The notes beneath the pieces were generated by a model. The model was not told the DNA's origin. It searched no databases and worked only from the letters and a program-made list of their open reading frames with translations. Made by a program: the position numbers and the translations under genes. This document shows positions 52,236-62,695 of a stretch of DNA of 64,000 bases, piece by piece. This DNA is from Pythium myriotylum (taxonomy: Eukaryota > Oomycota > Peronosporomycetes > Pythiales > Pythiaceae), in NCBI GenBank assembly GCA_023091665.1, contig JALJCQ010000015.1, positions 1 through 64,000 of the forward strand, written 5' to 3'. The first letter of the stretch is position 1. Each line of letters begins with the position of its first letter.

Positions 52236-55200
52236 TTATGCCAAAAAGCGAACTGCAAACAACCCCATGTTGTTTTGCAGGAAGGCACCGAAAGAAGGCG
52301 TAGACTGGAGACTTGACAACACAACCTGAAGCGAAGCACGCTGCGCATCGTCGTACACACGTCGAAGACACGCACGCACATGAGCACCCACAGTCGTATA
52401 CACCACACGCAGTGCTGCAATTGTTGGCATCGGGGACCGCCCGTTGAACAGTCGCCCATTGCGTTCAGTCCACAACAGGTGAAGCACCACAGCACGGATG
52501 ACTTGCCACAGGTCTTGGATTTCTTCTGTGTGGTCCTTCCACACGGGAGCAACGCGGATGGCTTTACCGAAGACAATGTCGGTCCAGGAGGGTCGAGATG
52601 TGAAGAACACCGACATATCACGGAAGATGTCGCGCCATATCACAGTCGGCAGCACACACTCGAAGAACAAATGACGCGCCGTCTCCACTGAGTTGCAGCC
52701 TGGTCGAACACAGTACACGATGCCGGGATTTGCCACCGTCATGAACGAGAAGCGTGAGCGAGTCGGTAACAAGCCGTACGCCAAGCGGAACTGGAGGTCT
52801 TCGTATATCGGGAGAAGCAACACACGCAGACGCTTGCGGAGCTTGTTGAATCGGAGGACCACGTCTGTAGGCGCTCGAGGGTCGTGGAAGAACAGCGGAT
52901 GCGTTCTCGTCGGCTCTGGAGCTTGCCACACCAGGCGGAGCAGTTGGGATCGTGGAATGCGCGGCACCCAGCACACACGGTCGTTGATCTTCACACCGAC
53001 TCGCGGATGTTGGTGCTCAGGCGCCGTCGGTAGCACTCCATCGACTGGGACAGAGCACATTGTGCAGAGACGCCCGAAAACTTGCGTGGCTTCCTCGTGA
53101 AGCTTGAGCAGCCACGTGTACTGTCGATACGGGGTGATGGAGACTTGGGTGTAGTCGACATGTCGCTCAGCAAACTCGATCGCGCTCGGCCACTTGTCGC
53201 CTTCACCAGCGAAGTCACGAAGAGATCGCAACTGAAAGACACGGGCAACTTGCCGACGGAAGCTTCGTTGCGGCTCTGCAATCATGCTGAGAGAACGATG
53301 CTGGGACGGCGTTGTGTCGGAACGGCTGGTTGGGAGGAACTGGAAGTTCTTGTCGCCATGGAACCAGATCGGTTGGTCGAGTGCAAACGCAAGACGGTCT
53401 TCTGGAGGGAGGTCGAGCCACGACACCGGCCACTTGATAGCGTACCAAGTCTTCCAGGCCGCACGCCACCACGAAGAGAGCTGGTCCCACTCGATCGAGC
53501 CTCGATGCCGCCACGGACTGACGTAGAGAAAGTCGAGTGGCCTCTGCGGGCCCCACCGCGGAAGACTGATCCGCAGCAGCTCGACTCCTGCTACCGTCCA
53601 GTTGCCGGTCGTCGATGCCGAAGCTGCCGTGAACTGAAGCAGGAGCTGCAGTGACTGTCGCTTGAGCACACCGTCGAGACTCGGTACCTGCAGACCCCCA
53701 GACTCGCGCGGCAGGTTGACAAATTCGTTCGAGATCAACTGGACATGCCGAGCGTCGCGTTCGTAGCGCCGACTCAAGACGAACCGGTGTAGCGCGGCTT
53801 GCCACTTCTTCACTCGTCCTGGCGGCACAACAACGTGAGCAGTGTAGTGCCACAGACGTGAGAGCACCATGGTCTGGGCGACGAGGAGCCTGCCTTGGAG
53901 CGTCCGTGCGCGCCGAAACCACTGCTTGAACCCGTCAAAGAAGCGTCGATCGAGGTCTTCAACAATCAATTCCGTTGTGCGTCGTTGACCGAACAGGAGA
54001 CCGAGGAACTTGACCGTGGAGTCTTCATCGAGAACCTGCACACCTGGTATGCCCGGGCATCGCCGCGTTCGATGCAGCGACATCAGCACACACTTGTTCA
54101 CGTTGAGCTTGGCGCCGGAGCCTTGACAGTATTCTTCGACCAACCCAAGTTGCGCCTCGACACCAGCGATAGAGCCCGACAGTAACGTCGAGTCGTCGGC
54201 GAAGAAAACACTCGTGACGGTGGCATCCGCTGTCAAGCAGATCCCATGTTCTTCGTGCTGGCGGAGCAGGTTACCGAGTGGCTCGATAACAAGCAAGAAC
54301 AGCAGCGCCGACAGCGGATCACCTTGCTTGACTCCGCGCGTTGGGCAGAGCGGGTCTTGCACGAATCCGTTGATCATGAGATGCGCGCGTGGTCGAGTGT
54401 ACAGGAGCTTCACCCACCCCGAGAACGCCCCGCCACATCCCATCCGATCGAGCACCTGAAACATGTAGTTCCAGTTGACGCGGTCGTACGCCTTCTCAAA
54501 GTCGAGGAACATGGCGTAGGCTTCTTCGTCGCGCGCGGTGACGAGGTCTTGCAGGTCACTCACGAAACGAACGTGGTGATGCAGAGAGCGACCACGCACG
54601 AAAGCCTTCTGGTCTTGGTGCACAAGCTTGGTCAGGAACAACTGCAGTCGGAAAGCGAGAACCTTTGACAGTGCCTTCACGTCGACACCCATCAAAGCAA
54701 TTGGGCGATAGTTGCCTGGGTCAGCTCGGGATCCCTTCTTGTGCAGCAGACTGATCGCAGACTGGCGCTGACACCGAAGGAGCTCTCCTCGCTGAAGCTG
54801 GTAGTTGAACACGATCTCGAGGCATTCACCGAAGACGCCAGGAGCCACTTGGTAGAACGAAGCTGGAAGCCCATCCATCCCGGGTGCAGACGATGCCCGC
54901 ATCTTCTTGATTGCACTAGCAAGGTCCGCCGCTGTGATCGGAGCGTTGAGGATATTTTGCTCGTCTTCAGACAGTCGGCGGTCGATCGTGTCGAGCATCC
55001 GGTCAATCTGGCTCTGCTCAGGCTCTTGGACGACAACACCACCGCGCTCAACATCGCCCATGATACCGCCCCAGTGCTGATTGAAGGCAGCCGCGATATC
55101 CGCGGGGTTGCTTGATGCTGAGCCATCTTGAAGCCGCACTTCTTCGATGCTGACTCTCCGCAAGGATCCGTCCAGCGGTCGAAAGAAGTACTTGGATGAC

Positions 55201-56402
55201 TTCTCCGCGTGTTGAGCCTGGAAGTCGAAAGCCGAGTCTTGGTTGTAAAGACGCGCCGAGTTGATGCTGTCTTGGTATGCCGTCAGTGCGGTCTGGAACA
55301 CCGTCTGCGCGCGATCGCTTCGCTCCGACCGGTATGCCGCAGCCGCGTGGGCAAGTGCCTGACGAGCTTCGGTGATGGCGGTCTCACCTTGACGCTTCAG
55401 CTTGCGCTGCAGAGCTTGAAGCTGACGACGCATGTCCTTCTTCCACTTGTGCCACACCTTGCCCGGGTTGGAGGAGCGCCGTAACGCAGCAAGCACAGTC
55501 GTCGCTTCGCCTTGGATAGCTTCAACGATATCGGGGAAGTCGAGCATCGCCGACTGGAAACGCCAGTACCCGTGGCCTTGAGGCTGGCTCATCGCGCGCA
55601 ACACAACTTGATGTGCGAGATGGTCGCCGGCACCCTTGGGCTCAAAGTACGAGGAGTCACCGTATAGCGCGGTGCAGAAGTCCTCCGACATGAGGATGTA
55701 GTCGAGACGGTTGTGTCGAGGCTGTGGACCAGTGTAGACGCGTTCGTCGGGATGGTGGATTCGCCAGGCATCCACGACACCGAGTTGGGCCAACCACGCC
55801 ACACACGCGTTACCGCCGGTCGTTCCTGTCGCCCTTGGATCCGACGCATCGACGAGGGGGTCAAGTGGCGTGTTGAGGTCACCGAGCACCAGGTGAGTCG
55901 CATTGTCTTCGAACACTTCGTACGGTAGCGCTTCGAAGAACCCCTTCTTCTCGAAGTTATCGACTGGCGCGTACACGTTGTGGATGTAGATCGGAGCACC
56001 GTTCGCGACGACCCGGACGACCAAGTAGCGGCCTTGAATAGTCAACGAAGACTGCTCACAAGCAGACTGAAAGCCGGGAAAGTCGGAGCGGAGCACTGTC
56101 ATGACGCCACCCGATCGTGCAGCAACGGCAACTGGACTGTGCGCGTTGGTGTCGCTGACGAAGAGGCGGTGTTGAAATCTGGTGTCATGGTGAAATTGGA
56201 GCGTTGCACGATGATGCGAGTCGCGCAGCTTGGTCTCTTGGACGCACGAGAGACTGTTCTTGATGAGCTGGTTCTCGATCAACAGGTGGCCGTTCTTCTT
56301 GATCCCGTTGGTGTTCACCGTCAACAGACTGATGTTCTCCCACGAGACCTCGGCCGCGTCCGCCTCGACCGCTTTAGCAGTCGAGGCAGAGCGGTCCGGC
56401 AC
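52236..56402 (-). CDS. E4 ORF2: endonuclease and reverse transcriptase
   Basis: 1388 residues with the full endonuclease, RT and C-terminal CCHC-type motifs. The N-terminal and C-terminal parts match E2 (for example HRATLQFHHDTRFQHRL). The middle has E1-like residues (AEKSSKYFF, EVRLQDG, FNQHW and TSVFFADDS), and one private Asp to Gly (VAPGVFGE). It shares the ATG-less start and ORF1 overlap of the family and appears competent. Confidence 0.95.
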   Translation of the reverse strand: MPDRSASTAKAVEADAAEVSWENISLLTVNTNGIKKNGHLLIENQLIKNSLSCVQETKLRDSHHRATLQFHHDTRFQHRLFVSDTNAHSPVAVAARSGGVMTVLRSDFPGFQSACEQSSLTIQGRYLVVRVVANGAPIYIHNVYAPVDNFEKKGFFEALPYEVFEDNATHLVLGDLNTPLDPLVDASDPRATGTTGGNACVAWLAQLGVVDAWRIHHPDERVYTGPQPRHNRLDYILMSEDFCTALYGDSSYFEPKGAGDHLAHQVVLRAMSQPQGHGYWRFQSAMLDFPDIVEAIQGEATTVLAALRRSSNPGKVWHKWKKDMRRQLQALQRKLKRQGETAITEARQALAHAAAAYRSERSDRAQTVFQTALTAYQDSINSARLYNQDSAFDFQAQHAEKSSKYFFRPLDGSLRRVSIEEVRLQDGSASSNPADIAAAFNQHWGGIMGDVERGGVVVQEPEQSQIDRMLDTIDRRLSEDEQNILNAPITAADLASAIKKMRASSAPGMDGLPASFYQVAPGVFGECLEIVFNYQLQRGELLRCQRQSAISLLHKKGSRADPGNYRPIALMGVDVKALSKVLAFRLQLFLTKLVHQDQKAFVRGRSLHHHVRFVSDLQDLVTARDEEAYAMFLDFEKAYDRVNWNYMFQVLDRMGCGGAFSGWVKLLYTRPRAHLMINGFVQDPLCPTRGVKQGDPLSALLFLLVIEPLGNLLRQHEEHGICLTADATVTSVFFADDSTLLSGSIAGVEAQLGLVEEYCQGSGAKLNVNKCVLMSLHRTRRCPGIPGVQVLDEDSTVKFLGLLFGQRRTTELIVEDLDRRFFDGFKQWFRRARTLQGRLLVAQTMVLSRLWHYTAHVVVPPGRVKKWQAALHRFVLSRRYERDARHVQLISNEFVNLPRESGGLQVPSLDGVLKRQSLQLLLQFTAASASTTGNWTVAGVELLRISLPRWGPQRPLDFLYVSPWRHRGSIEWDQLSSWWRAAWKTWYAIKWPVSWLDLPPEDRLAFALDQPIWFHGDKNFQFLPTSRSDTTPSQHRSLSMIAEPQRSFRRQVARVFQLRSLRDFAGEGDKWPSAIEFAERHVDYTQVSITPYRQYTWLLKLHEEATQVFGRLCTMCSVPVDGVLPTAPEHQHPRVGVKINDRVCWVPRIPRSQLLRLVWQAPEPTRTHPLFFHDPRAPTDVVLRFNKLRKRLRVLLLPIYEDLQFRLAYGLLPTRSRFSFMTVANPGIVYCVRPGCNSVETARHLFFECVLPTVIWRDIFRDMSVFFTSRPSWTDIVFGKAIRVAPVWKDHTEEIQDLWQVIRAVVLHLLWTERNGRLFNGRSPMPTIAALRVVYTTVGAHVRACLRRVYDDAQRASLQVVLSSLQSTPSFGAFLQNNMGLFAVRFLA

Positions 56403-59091
56403 CTAGTGTTGCGACGCCGTTGACAGCCGTAAGCTGGAGAACCGCTTCGTCGTCGGAGAAGTACAAGCCGCACGTGCGAAGATATTCGAGGTCGTCGAGA
56501 AGCTCGCCTTGCCACTGGATCTTCTCCCACACGGCAAAGATCTGTGCGCCCAAGTCGGAGCGCAGCAGTGCCAACAACACGTTGGGGTGGAGCAAACGAC
56601 CGTTGAGTGCTGGAATCCACCCGACTGGAGCTCCGGTAAGGCGCTGGATCCACATGTCGCTCTGGAAGATCTGCGGCGCCGTGCACATGAGCATCAACTC
56701 GAACAACGAGAGCGCGCACGTGGCTCGCAAGAGCGCCGACATCCGCTCATCACGATACCACCGTCCCGTCATCTTGAAGATGTCATTGCGATCCTTCGGC
56801 AGCTTCTCACCGTAGTGCGCAGCCCACTTGTGCGCGAAGGTCGTACACGAGTTTGGATCAGTCGCGCTCAACACACGATTGATCATGTGGAGCTGTGCGA
56901 GTTCCTTGACGTTGCCGCTGAGGTCACTCATCTCGCCGAGCAGCACAGAGTTGAACGCGAGCGGAGACTTCCCACCGGCAAGATGGCCGATCGTGTCCGG
57001 GTTGGCCGTGTTGCGGAGAGTCTTCCGAAGTGATTCCGCACGAACGTCCGCTGCAGCGATATGGTTCGACTGGAGCTGGAGGTCGGCGGTGGGCTCGGTC
57101 GTCTCGAGTTCGGCGAGGATCTCTTGGATTGACGTCGGTTCCTTCGTCTTCATGACCAGAGTGTGATGCTTGGTCAAGAAGTGGCTCGACTCCTTGCTGG
57201 TCTTGATCGTGTCGGGGCCCTTGACCTTGCGAGGCACGATCTGGAAACGCGGCAGGCTCGACTCGTTGAGCGCCACATTGCAGCAGTCGAGTTCGAACTC
57301 GATGGAGTTCAACACTTCGAAGTAGTTGCTCGTCGCGATTCCTTGCACGGGCTTCGGTCGCGCCTTCTGTAACATGTCGGCAAAGTCGTCGGCGTAACGC
57401 GAGCGCTTGCCCTTGGACTTGGTCGATTTGGTTCCGTTTTCCGGACGATCTGCGTTGGACGCGGACAGACCGAGCGGCGGTGGCGGCGGCGGCAGAGACT
57501 TGGCTCCAGGCTGCGGACTACCCGGAGGCGTCAACAGCGATCCCGCGTGCGTACCGACCGAGATGACGCTTGCAGAGTCTTGCGACTTGGACTCCGCTTG
57601 CGAGACACCGTTCTTCACCGCGTCTGCGTACGAAGTCGGAGCAGCCGGCTCGGACGGTTGCACTGGTGCTGGCGGAGTAGGCTGGTTGATCTTGTCCAAG
57701 TCCAAAGCGTGTGGCGACACCTGACCGAAACCACGTCGCTGGGACGGGAACGCGGCGTCGCGCGCCAAAGCTGGGTACATGCGGTTGCCGAAGATGACTT
57801 GGTCGCACGTGAAGCCTTGCACACACAGCGCTCGTGGGCACGTCGCACTTCGAAAGTAGACGCGCCACGTTGCTGTCGTCATTCCGGACGCGAGGTTGAC
57901 GTCGCGGAACGTGTCGTAAATCGGCTCGCTGCCGATGTCGAAGAACGCGCGCAGAAGACCTTCGTTGTCGAAGTTGCTGTCGACGCTCGAGATGTCGATG
58001 TAGAAGCGATCGGCGAGGACGTCGAAGTCTTGGAACATGTACTTGCCACCGAGGATCTTGACTTCCTGACGCGCGAGGCGTTCGCACGCAGCACGTGACT
58101 TGACCTTGACGCGGATTTCTCCGCCACGACCCTTGGAGATCTGGCCGAGTTCTTGAAGCTTGATCTGCTCGGTGACCACGGGGTTCCCGTTGTCCTTGAG
58201 AAAAGACGCCATGATCTTGTTGATGCCGGTACGCTCGAACGCGCGACCAGTGTCGATGGTCATGACGTAACGAGCGCGCGGGAGCTCGTACGGGCGCGCT
58301 TGTTCAACTGACGTGAAGAGCGAGGCCCAGTCGCCACCGTTCTCGTACAGCGCGTCAATCGCTTCGATATCCGCAGCACACGGTCGAGGCAGCACCACAC
58401 GACTGGTCGCCGAGACGGGAGTTCTGTCACGGCGAATCTCGGTTGGACGGCGTAGAAGAGCACCAAGCGAAGGCGTCGCACCTGCCGCACTGGCAGGCGG
58501 TTGCTGAGCATCCGGAATCGGATCCGGGGTCGAATCAGTCGTAGTCGAGTCTTCAACAGTTGATTCGTCGGGGCTTGAGGCGAGACTGAGCTGGAGCGAG
58601 GTCGCCGCCATCATCAAGTCGTCGTCGTCATCGTCGCCACAGGAGACAGCAGTAGTCCCAGTGTTCGCGAGCGAGTCGGTCGAACTGGAAAGCGCAACGG
58701 AGATCTCGACACCAGACGCCACCGGAGCGGAGCCTGTCACGAGCACCGTCATACCGGCACCGACATCCACGATGCGGGCGGTAGAGGCGGGTCCGTCGGC
58801 GGTTGAAGGAGCGTCGGCGTCGTCGACCGCGGAGGTGGTGGTCGTGCCGGAGCTGACTGGGGCTTGCGCATTCACTGACTTCGAAGTCACGTGAGATACG
58901 GGCGCAGGCGTCGCAGGGTCGTCGGCAGTCGCGCTGGCACCATCCGGACCAGATGGTGGCTCACAATGGGTGAGGCTTCCCGAATCTTGTGCAGAGACGG
59001 GACGGAGCAGCTGCGCGGGAGGGTTCTCACCCACAAAGTCGAGGTCGGAGGGGGATGGGCGAGCCGAGTCGATCTGGTTCGCTTGCTTCAT
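56374..59091 (-). CDS. E4 ORF1: gag-like RNA-binding protein
   Basis: 905 residues, colinear with E2 ORF1. Private changes include MKQANQ at the start, GPDGASATADDPA near residue 50, and Ser to Leu and Gly to Cys around the acidic run (DSLANTG, AVSCGDD). A central segment has the E1-like NVALNESSLPRFQI residues. The C-terminus is E2-like (PLCLDC). RRM-like region and SYADAV motif intact. Confidence 0.9.
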   Translation of the reverse strand: MKQANQIDSARPSPSDLDFVGENPPAQLLRPVSAQDSGSLTHCEPPSGPDGASATADDPATPAPVSHVTSKSVNAQAPVSSGTTTTSAVDDADAPSTADGPASTARIVDVGAGMTVLVTGSAPVASGVEISVALSSSTDSLANTGTTAVSCGDDDDDDLMMAATSLQLSLASSPDESTVEDSTTTDSTPDPIPDAQQPPASAAGATPSLGALLRRPTEIRRDRTPVSATSRVVLPRPCAADIEAIDALYENGGDWASLFTSVEQARPYELPRARYVMTIDTGRAFERTGINKIMASFLKDNGNPVVTEQIKLQELGQISKGRGGEIRVKVKSRAACERLARQEVKILGGKYMFQDFDVLADRFYIDISSVDSNFDNEGLLRAFFDIGSEPIYDTFRDVNLASGMTTATWRVYFRSATCPRALCVQGFTCDQVIFGNRMYPALARDAAFPSQRRGFGQVSPHALDLDKINQPTPPAPVQPSEPAAPTSYADAVKNGVSQAESKSQDSASVISVGTHAGSLLTPPGSPQPGAKSLPPPPPPLGLSASNADRPENGTKSTKSKGKRSRYADDFADMLQKARPKPVQGIATSNYFEVLNSIEFELDCCNVALNESSLPRFQIVPRKVKGPDTIKTSKESSHFLTKHHTLVMKTKEPTSIQEILAELETTEPTADLQLQSNHIAAADVRAESLRKTLRNTANPDTIGHLAGGKSPLAFNSVLLGEMSDLSGNVKELAQLHMINRVLSATDPNSCTTFAHKWAAHYGEKLPKDRNDIFKMTGRWYRDERMSALLRATCALSLFELMLMCTAPQIFQSDMWIQRLTGAPVGWIPALNGRLLHPNVLLALLRSDLGAQIFAVWEKIQWQGELLDDLEYLRTCGLYFSDDEAVLQLTAVNGVATLGAGPLCLDC

Positions 59092-59186
59092 CTTCGTTCG
59101 ACGGGAAGGCTGGGAGGCTCGTTGGCTGGTTACTTCGGCTGTTTGCTTGGATCGACTTGTGCTCGACGAGGCAAAACGAGAAGTGA

Positions 59187-59259
59187 GCCCGTCTAGCTCA
59201 GTCGGTAGAGCGCACGACTCTTAATCGTGTGGTCGTGGGTTCGAGCCCCACGGTGGGTG
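59187..59259 (+). tRNA. tRNA-Lys(CTT), array copy 27
   Basis: Complete tRNA right of E4. Ile/Gly unit. Confidence 0.95.
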
Positions 59260-60095
59260 TTTCCTTTTCCTTTTGCCCCTCTTTTCTTCACCCGTCGACA
59301 CCATCCAGCCGTCGCTCTCCTCTTCGCCTTGCTTGCTCTTCCGTCGCCTCGCCTCGAAAATCCATCCTTTCTCTCTCCTTCGACCTTCCTGCCCTGCCGT
59401 TCTCGTACATCCTACCGCGTACCTCTTCCTGCTTTGGCGCTGCTTCACACTCTTGTCAACGGACCTCACATCGGACAAAACGAGCACAGCGCACACCACA
59501 CTACGCCGTAGCTCTCGACCACCTTCTCAGCCTCACAAAGTACAAGACGATGAGTGAGATCACGGCCGAGAGCAAGCTCGAGACCAAGAGCAAGCGCGAG
59601 CACAAGACCACGCCCGAGACCAAGACCAAGAGCAAGCCCGAGACCAAGGCCAAGACCAAAACCAAGACGGCTCCACTCCACGCCGCCACCTCGCGAGCGA
59701 CGCCATCACTCCACACTGCGTGGTGCATCCGCCGACGCGATTGTCTCGATCGTCTCGATCGACCCCGGACCCGAACGACATTCGGACATTCGGGCATTCG
59801 GGCATTCGGACATTTGGTCAGGTGCGCTCGCGTGCGCACGTGACAGAGTGCGCGGGTGACTGTTGTTGTTGTTGTGAGGGTGCGAGAAGGAGATAGAAGT
59901 GAAGCAATGTTTGTGGGGTGTTTGTATTGTATTTGTGTGTGATGTTTGAAGGCGGGCGGCGGTAGCGTGGTGTTTGTGTGGTTGTTGGGGTGTGTTGTGT
60001 GGTGTGAGGGTGTGTGTGGGCGCGTTGTGGTGGTTGTGGCGTGTGTGTGTTTGTGCGTGGTATGTGTACTGAAATGTGATAGGTAGGTGGTGTAA

Positions 60096-60168
60096 GCCCG
60101 TCTAGCTCAGTCGGTAGAGCGCACGACTCTTAATCGTGTGGTCGTGGGTTCGAGCCCCACGGTGGGTG
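60096..60168 (+). tRNA. tRNA-Lys(CTT), array copy 28
   Basis: Full copy identical to copy 1; Ile/Gly unit. Confidence 0.95.
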
Positions 60169-61004
60169 TTTCCTTTTCCTTTTGCCCCTCTTTTCTTCAC
60201 CCGTCGACACCATCCAGCCGTCGCTCTCCTCTTCGCCTTGCTTGCTCTTCCGTCGCCTCGCCTCGAAAATCCATCCTTTCTCTCTCCTTCGACCTTCCTG
60301 CCCTGCCGTTCTCGTACATCCTACCGCGTACCTCTTCCTGCTTTGGCGCTGCTTCACACTCTTGTCAACGGACCTCACATCGGACAAAACGAGCACAGCG
60401 CACACCACACTACGCCGTAGCTCTCGACCACCTTCTCAGCCTCACAAAGTACAAGACGATGAGTGAGATCACGGCCGAGAGCAAGCTCGAGACCAAGAGC
60501 AAGCGCGAGCACAAGACCACGCCCGAGACCAAGACCAAGAGCAAGCCCGAGACCAAGGCCAAGACCAAAACCAAGACGGCTCCACTCCACGCCGCCACCT
60601 CGCGAGCGACGCCATCACTCCACACTGCGTGGTGCATCCGCCGACGCGATTGTCTCGATCGTCTCGATCGACCCCGGACCCGAACGACATTCGGACATTC
60701 GGGCATTCGGGCATTCGGACATTTGGTCAGGTGCGCTCGCGTGCGCACGTGACAGAGTGCGCGGGTGACTGTTGTTGTTGTTGTGAGGGTGCGAGAAGGA
60801 GATAGAAGTGAAGCAATGTTTGTGGGGTGTTTGTATTGTATTTGTGTGTGATGTTTGAAGGCGGGCGGCGGTAGCGTGGTGTTTGTGTGGTTGTTGGGGT
60901 GTGTTGTGTGGTGTGAGGGTGTGTGTGGGCGCGTTGTGGTGGTTGTGGCGTGTGTGTGTTTGTGCGTGGTATGTGTACTGAAATGTGATAGGTAGGTGGT
61001 GTAA

Positions 61005-61020
61005 GCCCGTCTAGCTCAGT
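61005..61020 (+). pseudogene. Partial tRNA-Lys left of B7
   Basis: tRNA nt 1-16 then the element tail. The right side of B7 is another partial tRNA at 61815. Confidence 0.92.
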
Positions 61021-61814
61021 TTCAAGGCGTCTGTATTGCTGCACTAGCATTTACGACTGACTTCTAACTGCTCGCTAATCCCGTGCGGGTTCTATGTTGC
61101 TAAGGTTCGGTTGAGTCTCGTGGTTGGCTGGTCGGTTTGTGCTGAGAGGATGAATCCTTGCGTCATGGTTCGTTGGGTTGTTGAGGTGGTTGTTCTGTTG
61201 TCGTTGAAGCTGGGTACTGGGTTAACTTGACCTTCATTTGCTGGTTTGCTGGTATGTTGATGCTGGGTGAGTTGAGTGTTGGTTGGGTTGAAGCTGGGTT
61301 GGCTGAATGCCGGTTGGGTTGAAGCTGGGTTGGCTGAATGCCGGTTGGGTTGATGCTGGGTTGCTTGAATGCTGGTTGGGTTGAGGTTGGTGTCGGTGAG
61401 TGCTGGTTGGGTTGAGGTTGGTGTCGGTGAGTGTTGGTTACCCAACGGTCTCGTGAGTGAAGGTTGGTGGCTGGGTGCCGTGAGTGTTGGTCACGGCGTG
61501 GGTTGATCAGCGGTGGGTTGATATTAGAGTCGACCGGGTGGCCGAGCTCTGGCGCGCGCTCTCCATGTGGTGAATGTCGGCTCTCCCGATGAAGCCGAAG
61601 GAAGCACGCATGGGATGCCGACTGGTCGGCGCGGTGGCGGCAGCGTCCCGATGCCAAGCTTCTTGCGCTTGGTCTTGGCTCTCGCAGCACCCTTGGTCAT
61701 GGCGACTGGGTGTGGAGAGGGTCGGGGGTGATGGGCTGGCAGCTGGGCTGGGTGCTTGGACTGGACACTTCTGGACTTGGTCACTTGAGGGGTAGCGAGC
61801 AAATTGCGAAGTGA
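61020..61814 (-). mobile_element. Non-autonomous retroelement B7 (minisatellite variant)
   Basis: 810-bp module with a distinct minisatellite order: the GAAGCTGGGTTGGCTGAATG unit is doubled and the GAGGTTGGTGTCGG unit occurs twice instead of three times. Junction AAGT-GA before the partial tRNA of B8. Confidence 0.88.
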
Positions 61815-61830
61815 GCCCGTCTAGCTCAGT
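61815..61830 (+). pseudogene. Partial tRNA-Lys between B7 and B8
   Basis: tRNA nt 1-16 between two B elements of different internal type, which favours two separate insertions here. Confidence 0.92.
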
Positions 61831-62622
61831 TTCAAGGCGTCTGTATTGCTGCACTAGCATTTACGACTGACTTCTAACTGCTCGCTAATCCTGTGCGGGT
61901 TTTATGTTGCTAAGGTTCGGTTGAGTCTCGTGGTTGGCTGGTCGGTTTGTGCTGAGAGGATGAATCCTTGCGTCATGGTTCGTTGGGTTGTTGAGGTGGT
62001 TGTTCTGTTGTCGTTGAAGCTGGGTACTGGGTTAACTTGACCTTCATTTGGTGGTTTGCTGGTATGTTGATGCTGGGTGAGTTGAGTGTTGGTTGGGTTG
62101 AAGCTGGGTTGGCTGAATGCCGGTTGGGTTGATGCTGGGTTGCTTGAATGCTGGTTGGGTTGAGGTTGGTGTCGGTGAGTGCTGGTTGGGTTGAGGTTGG
62201 TGTCGGTGAGTGCTGGTTGGGTTGAGGTTGGTGTCGGTGAGTGTTGGTTACCCAACGGTCTCGTGAGTGAAGGTTGGTGGCTGGGTGCCGTGAGTGTTGG
62301 TCACGGCGTGGGTTGATCAGCGGTGGGTTGATATTAGAGTCGACCGGGTGGCCGAGCTCTGGCGCGCGCTCTCCATGTGGTGAATGTCGGCTCTCCCGAT
62401 GAAGCCGAAGGAAGCACGCATGGGATGCCGACTGGTCGGCGCGGTGGCGGCAGCGTCCCGATGCCAAGCTTCTTGCGCTTGGTCTTGGCTCTCGCAGCAC
62501 CCTTGGTCATGGCGACTGGGTGTGGAGAGGGTCGGGGGTGATGGGCTGGCAGCTGGGCTGGGTGCTTGGACTGGACACTTCTGGACTTGGTCACTTGAAG
62601 GGTAGCGAGCAAATTGCGAAGT
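61830..62622 (-). mobile_element. Non-autonomous retroelement B8
   Basis: 808-bp module. The 5' junction has no extra bases: AAGT is followed directly by the tRNA. Private changes include CCTGTGCGGG near 61890, TTTGGTGG near 62050 and GAAGGGTAGC near 62600. Minisatellite order is as in B1. Confidence 0.88.
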
Positions 62623-62695
62623 GCCCGTCTAGCTCAGTCGGTAGAGCGCACGACTCTTAATCGTGTGGTCGTGGGTTCGAGCCCCACGGTGGGTG
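62623..62695 (+). tRNA. tRNA-Lys(CTT), array copy 29
   Basis: Complete tRNA right of B8, abutting it with no filler bases. Ile/Gly unit, the last full copy in the window. Confidence 0.95.

Larger units (their letters stand above)
51844..59186 (-). mobile_element. L1-like retrotransposon E4, apparently intact, mosaic
   Basis: The module length equals E2 (7358 bp) and the 3' UTR is almost the same (single changes such as TTGTGAGC for TTATGAGC). Parts of both ORFs instead carry E1-type residues, so the copy is a patchwork. Target, orientation and junction (AAGT-GA) are as in E2. Both ORFs are open. Confidence 0.94.
59187..61004 (+). repeat. Tandem 909-bp tRNA-Lys units 27-28
   Basis: Two Ile/Gly units start at 59187 and 60096, between E4 and B7. 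Confidence 0.95.
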
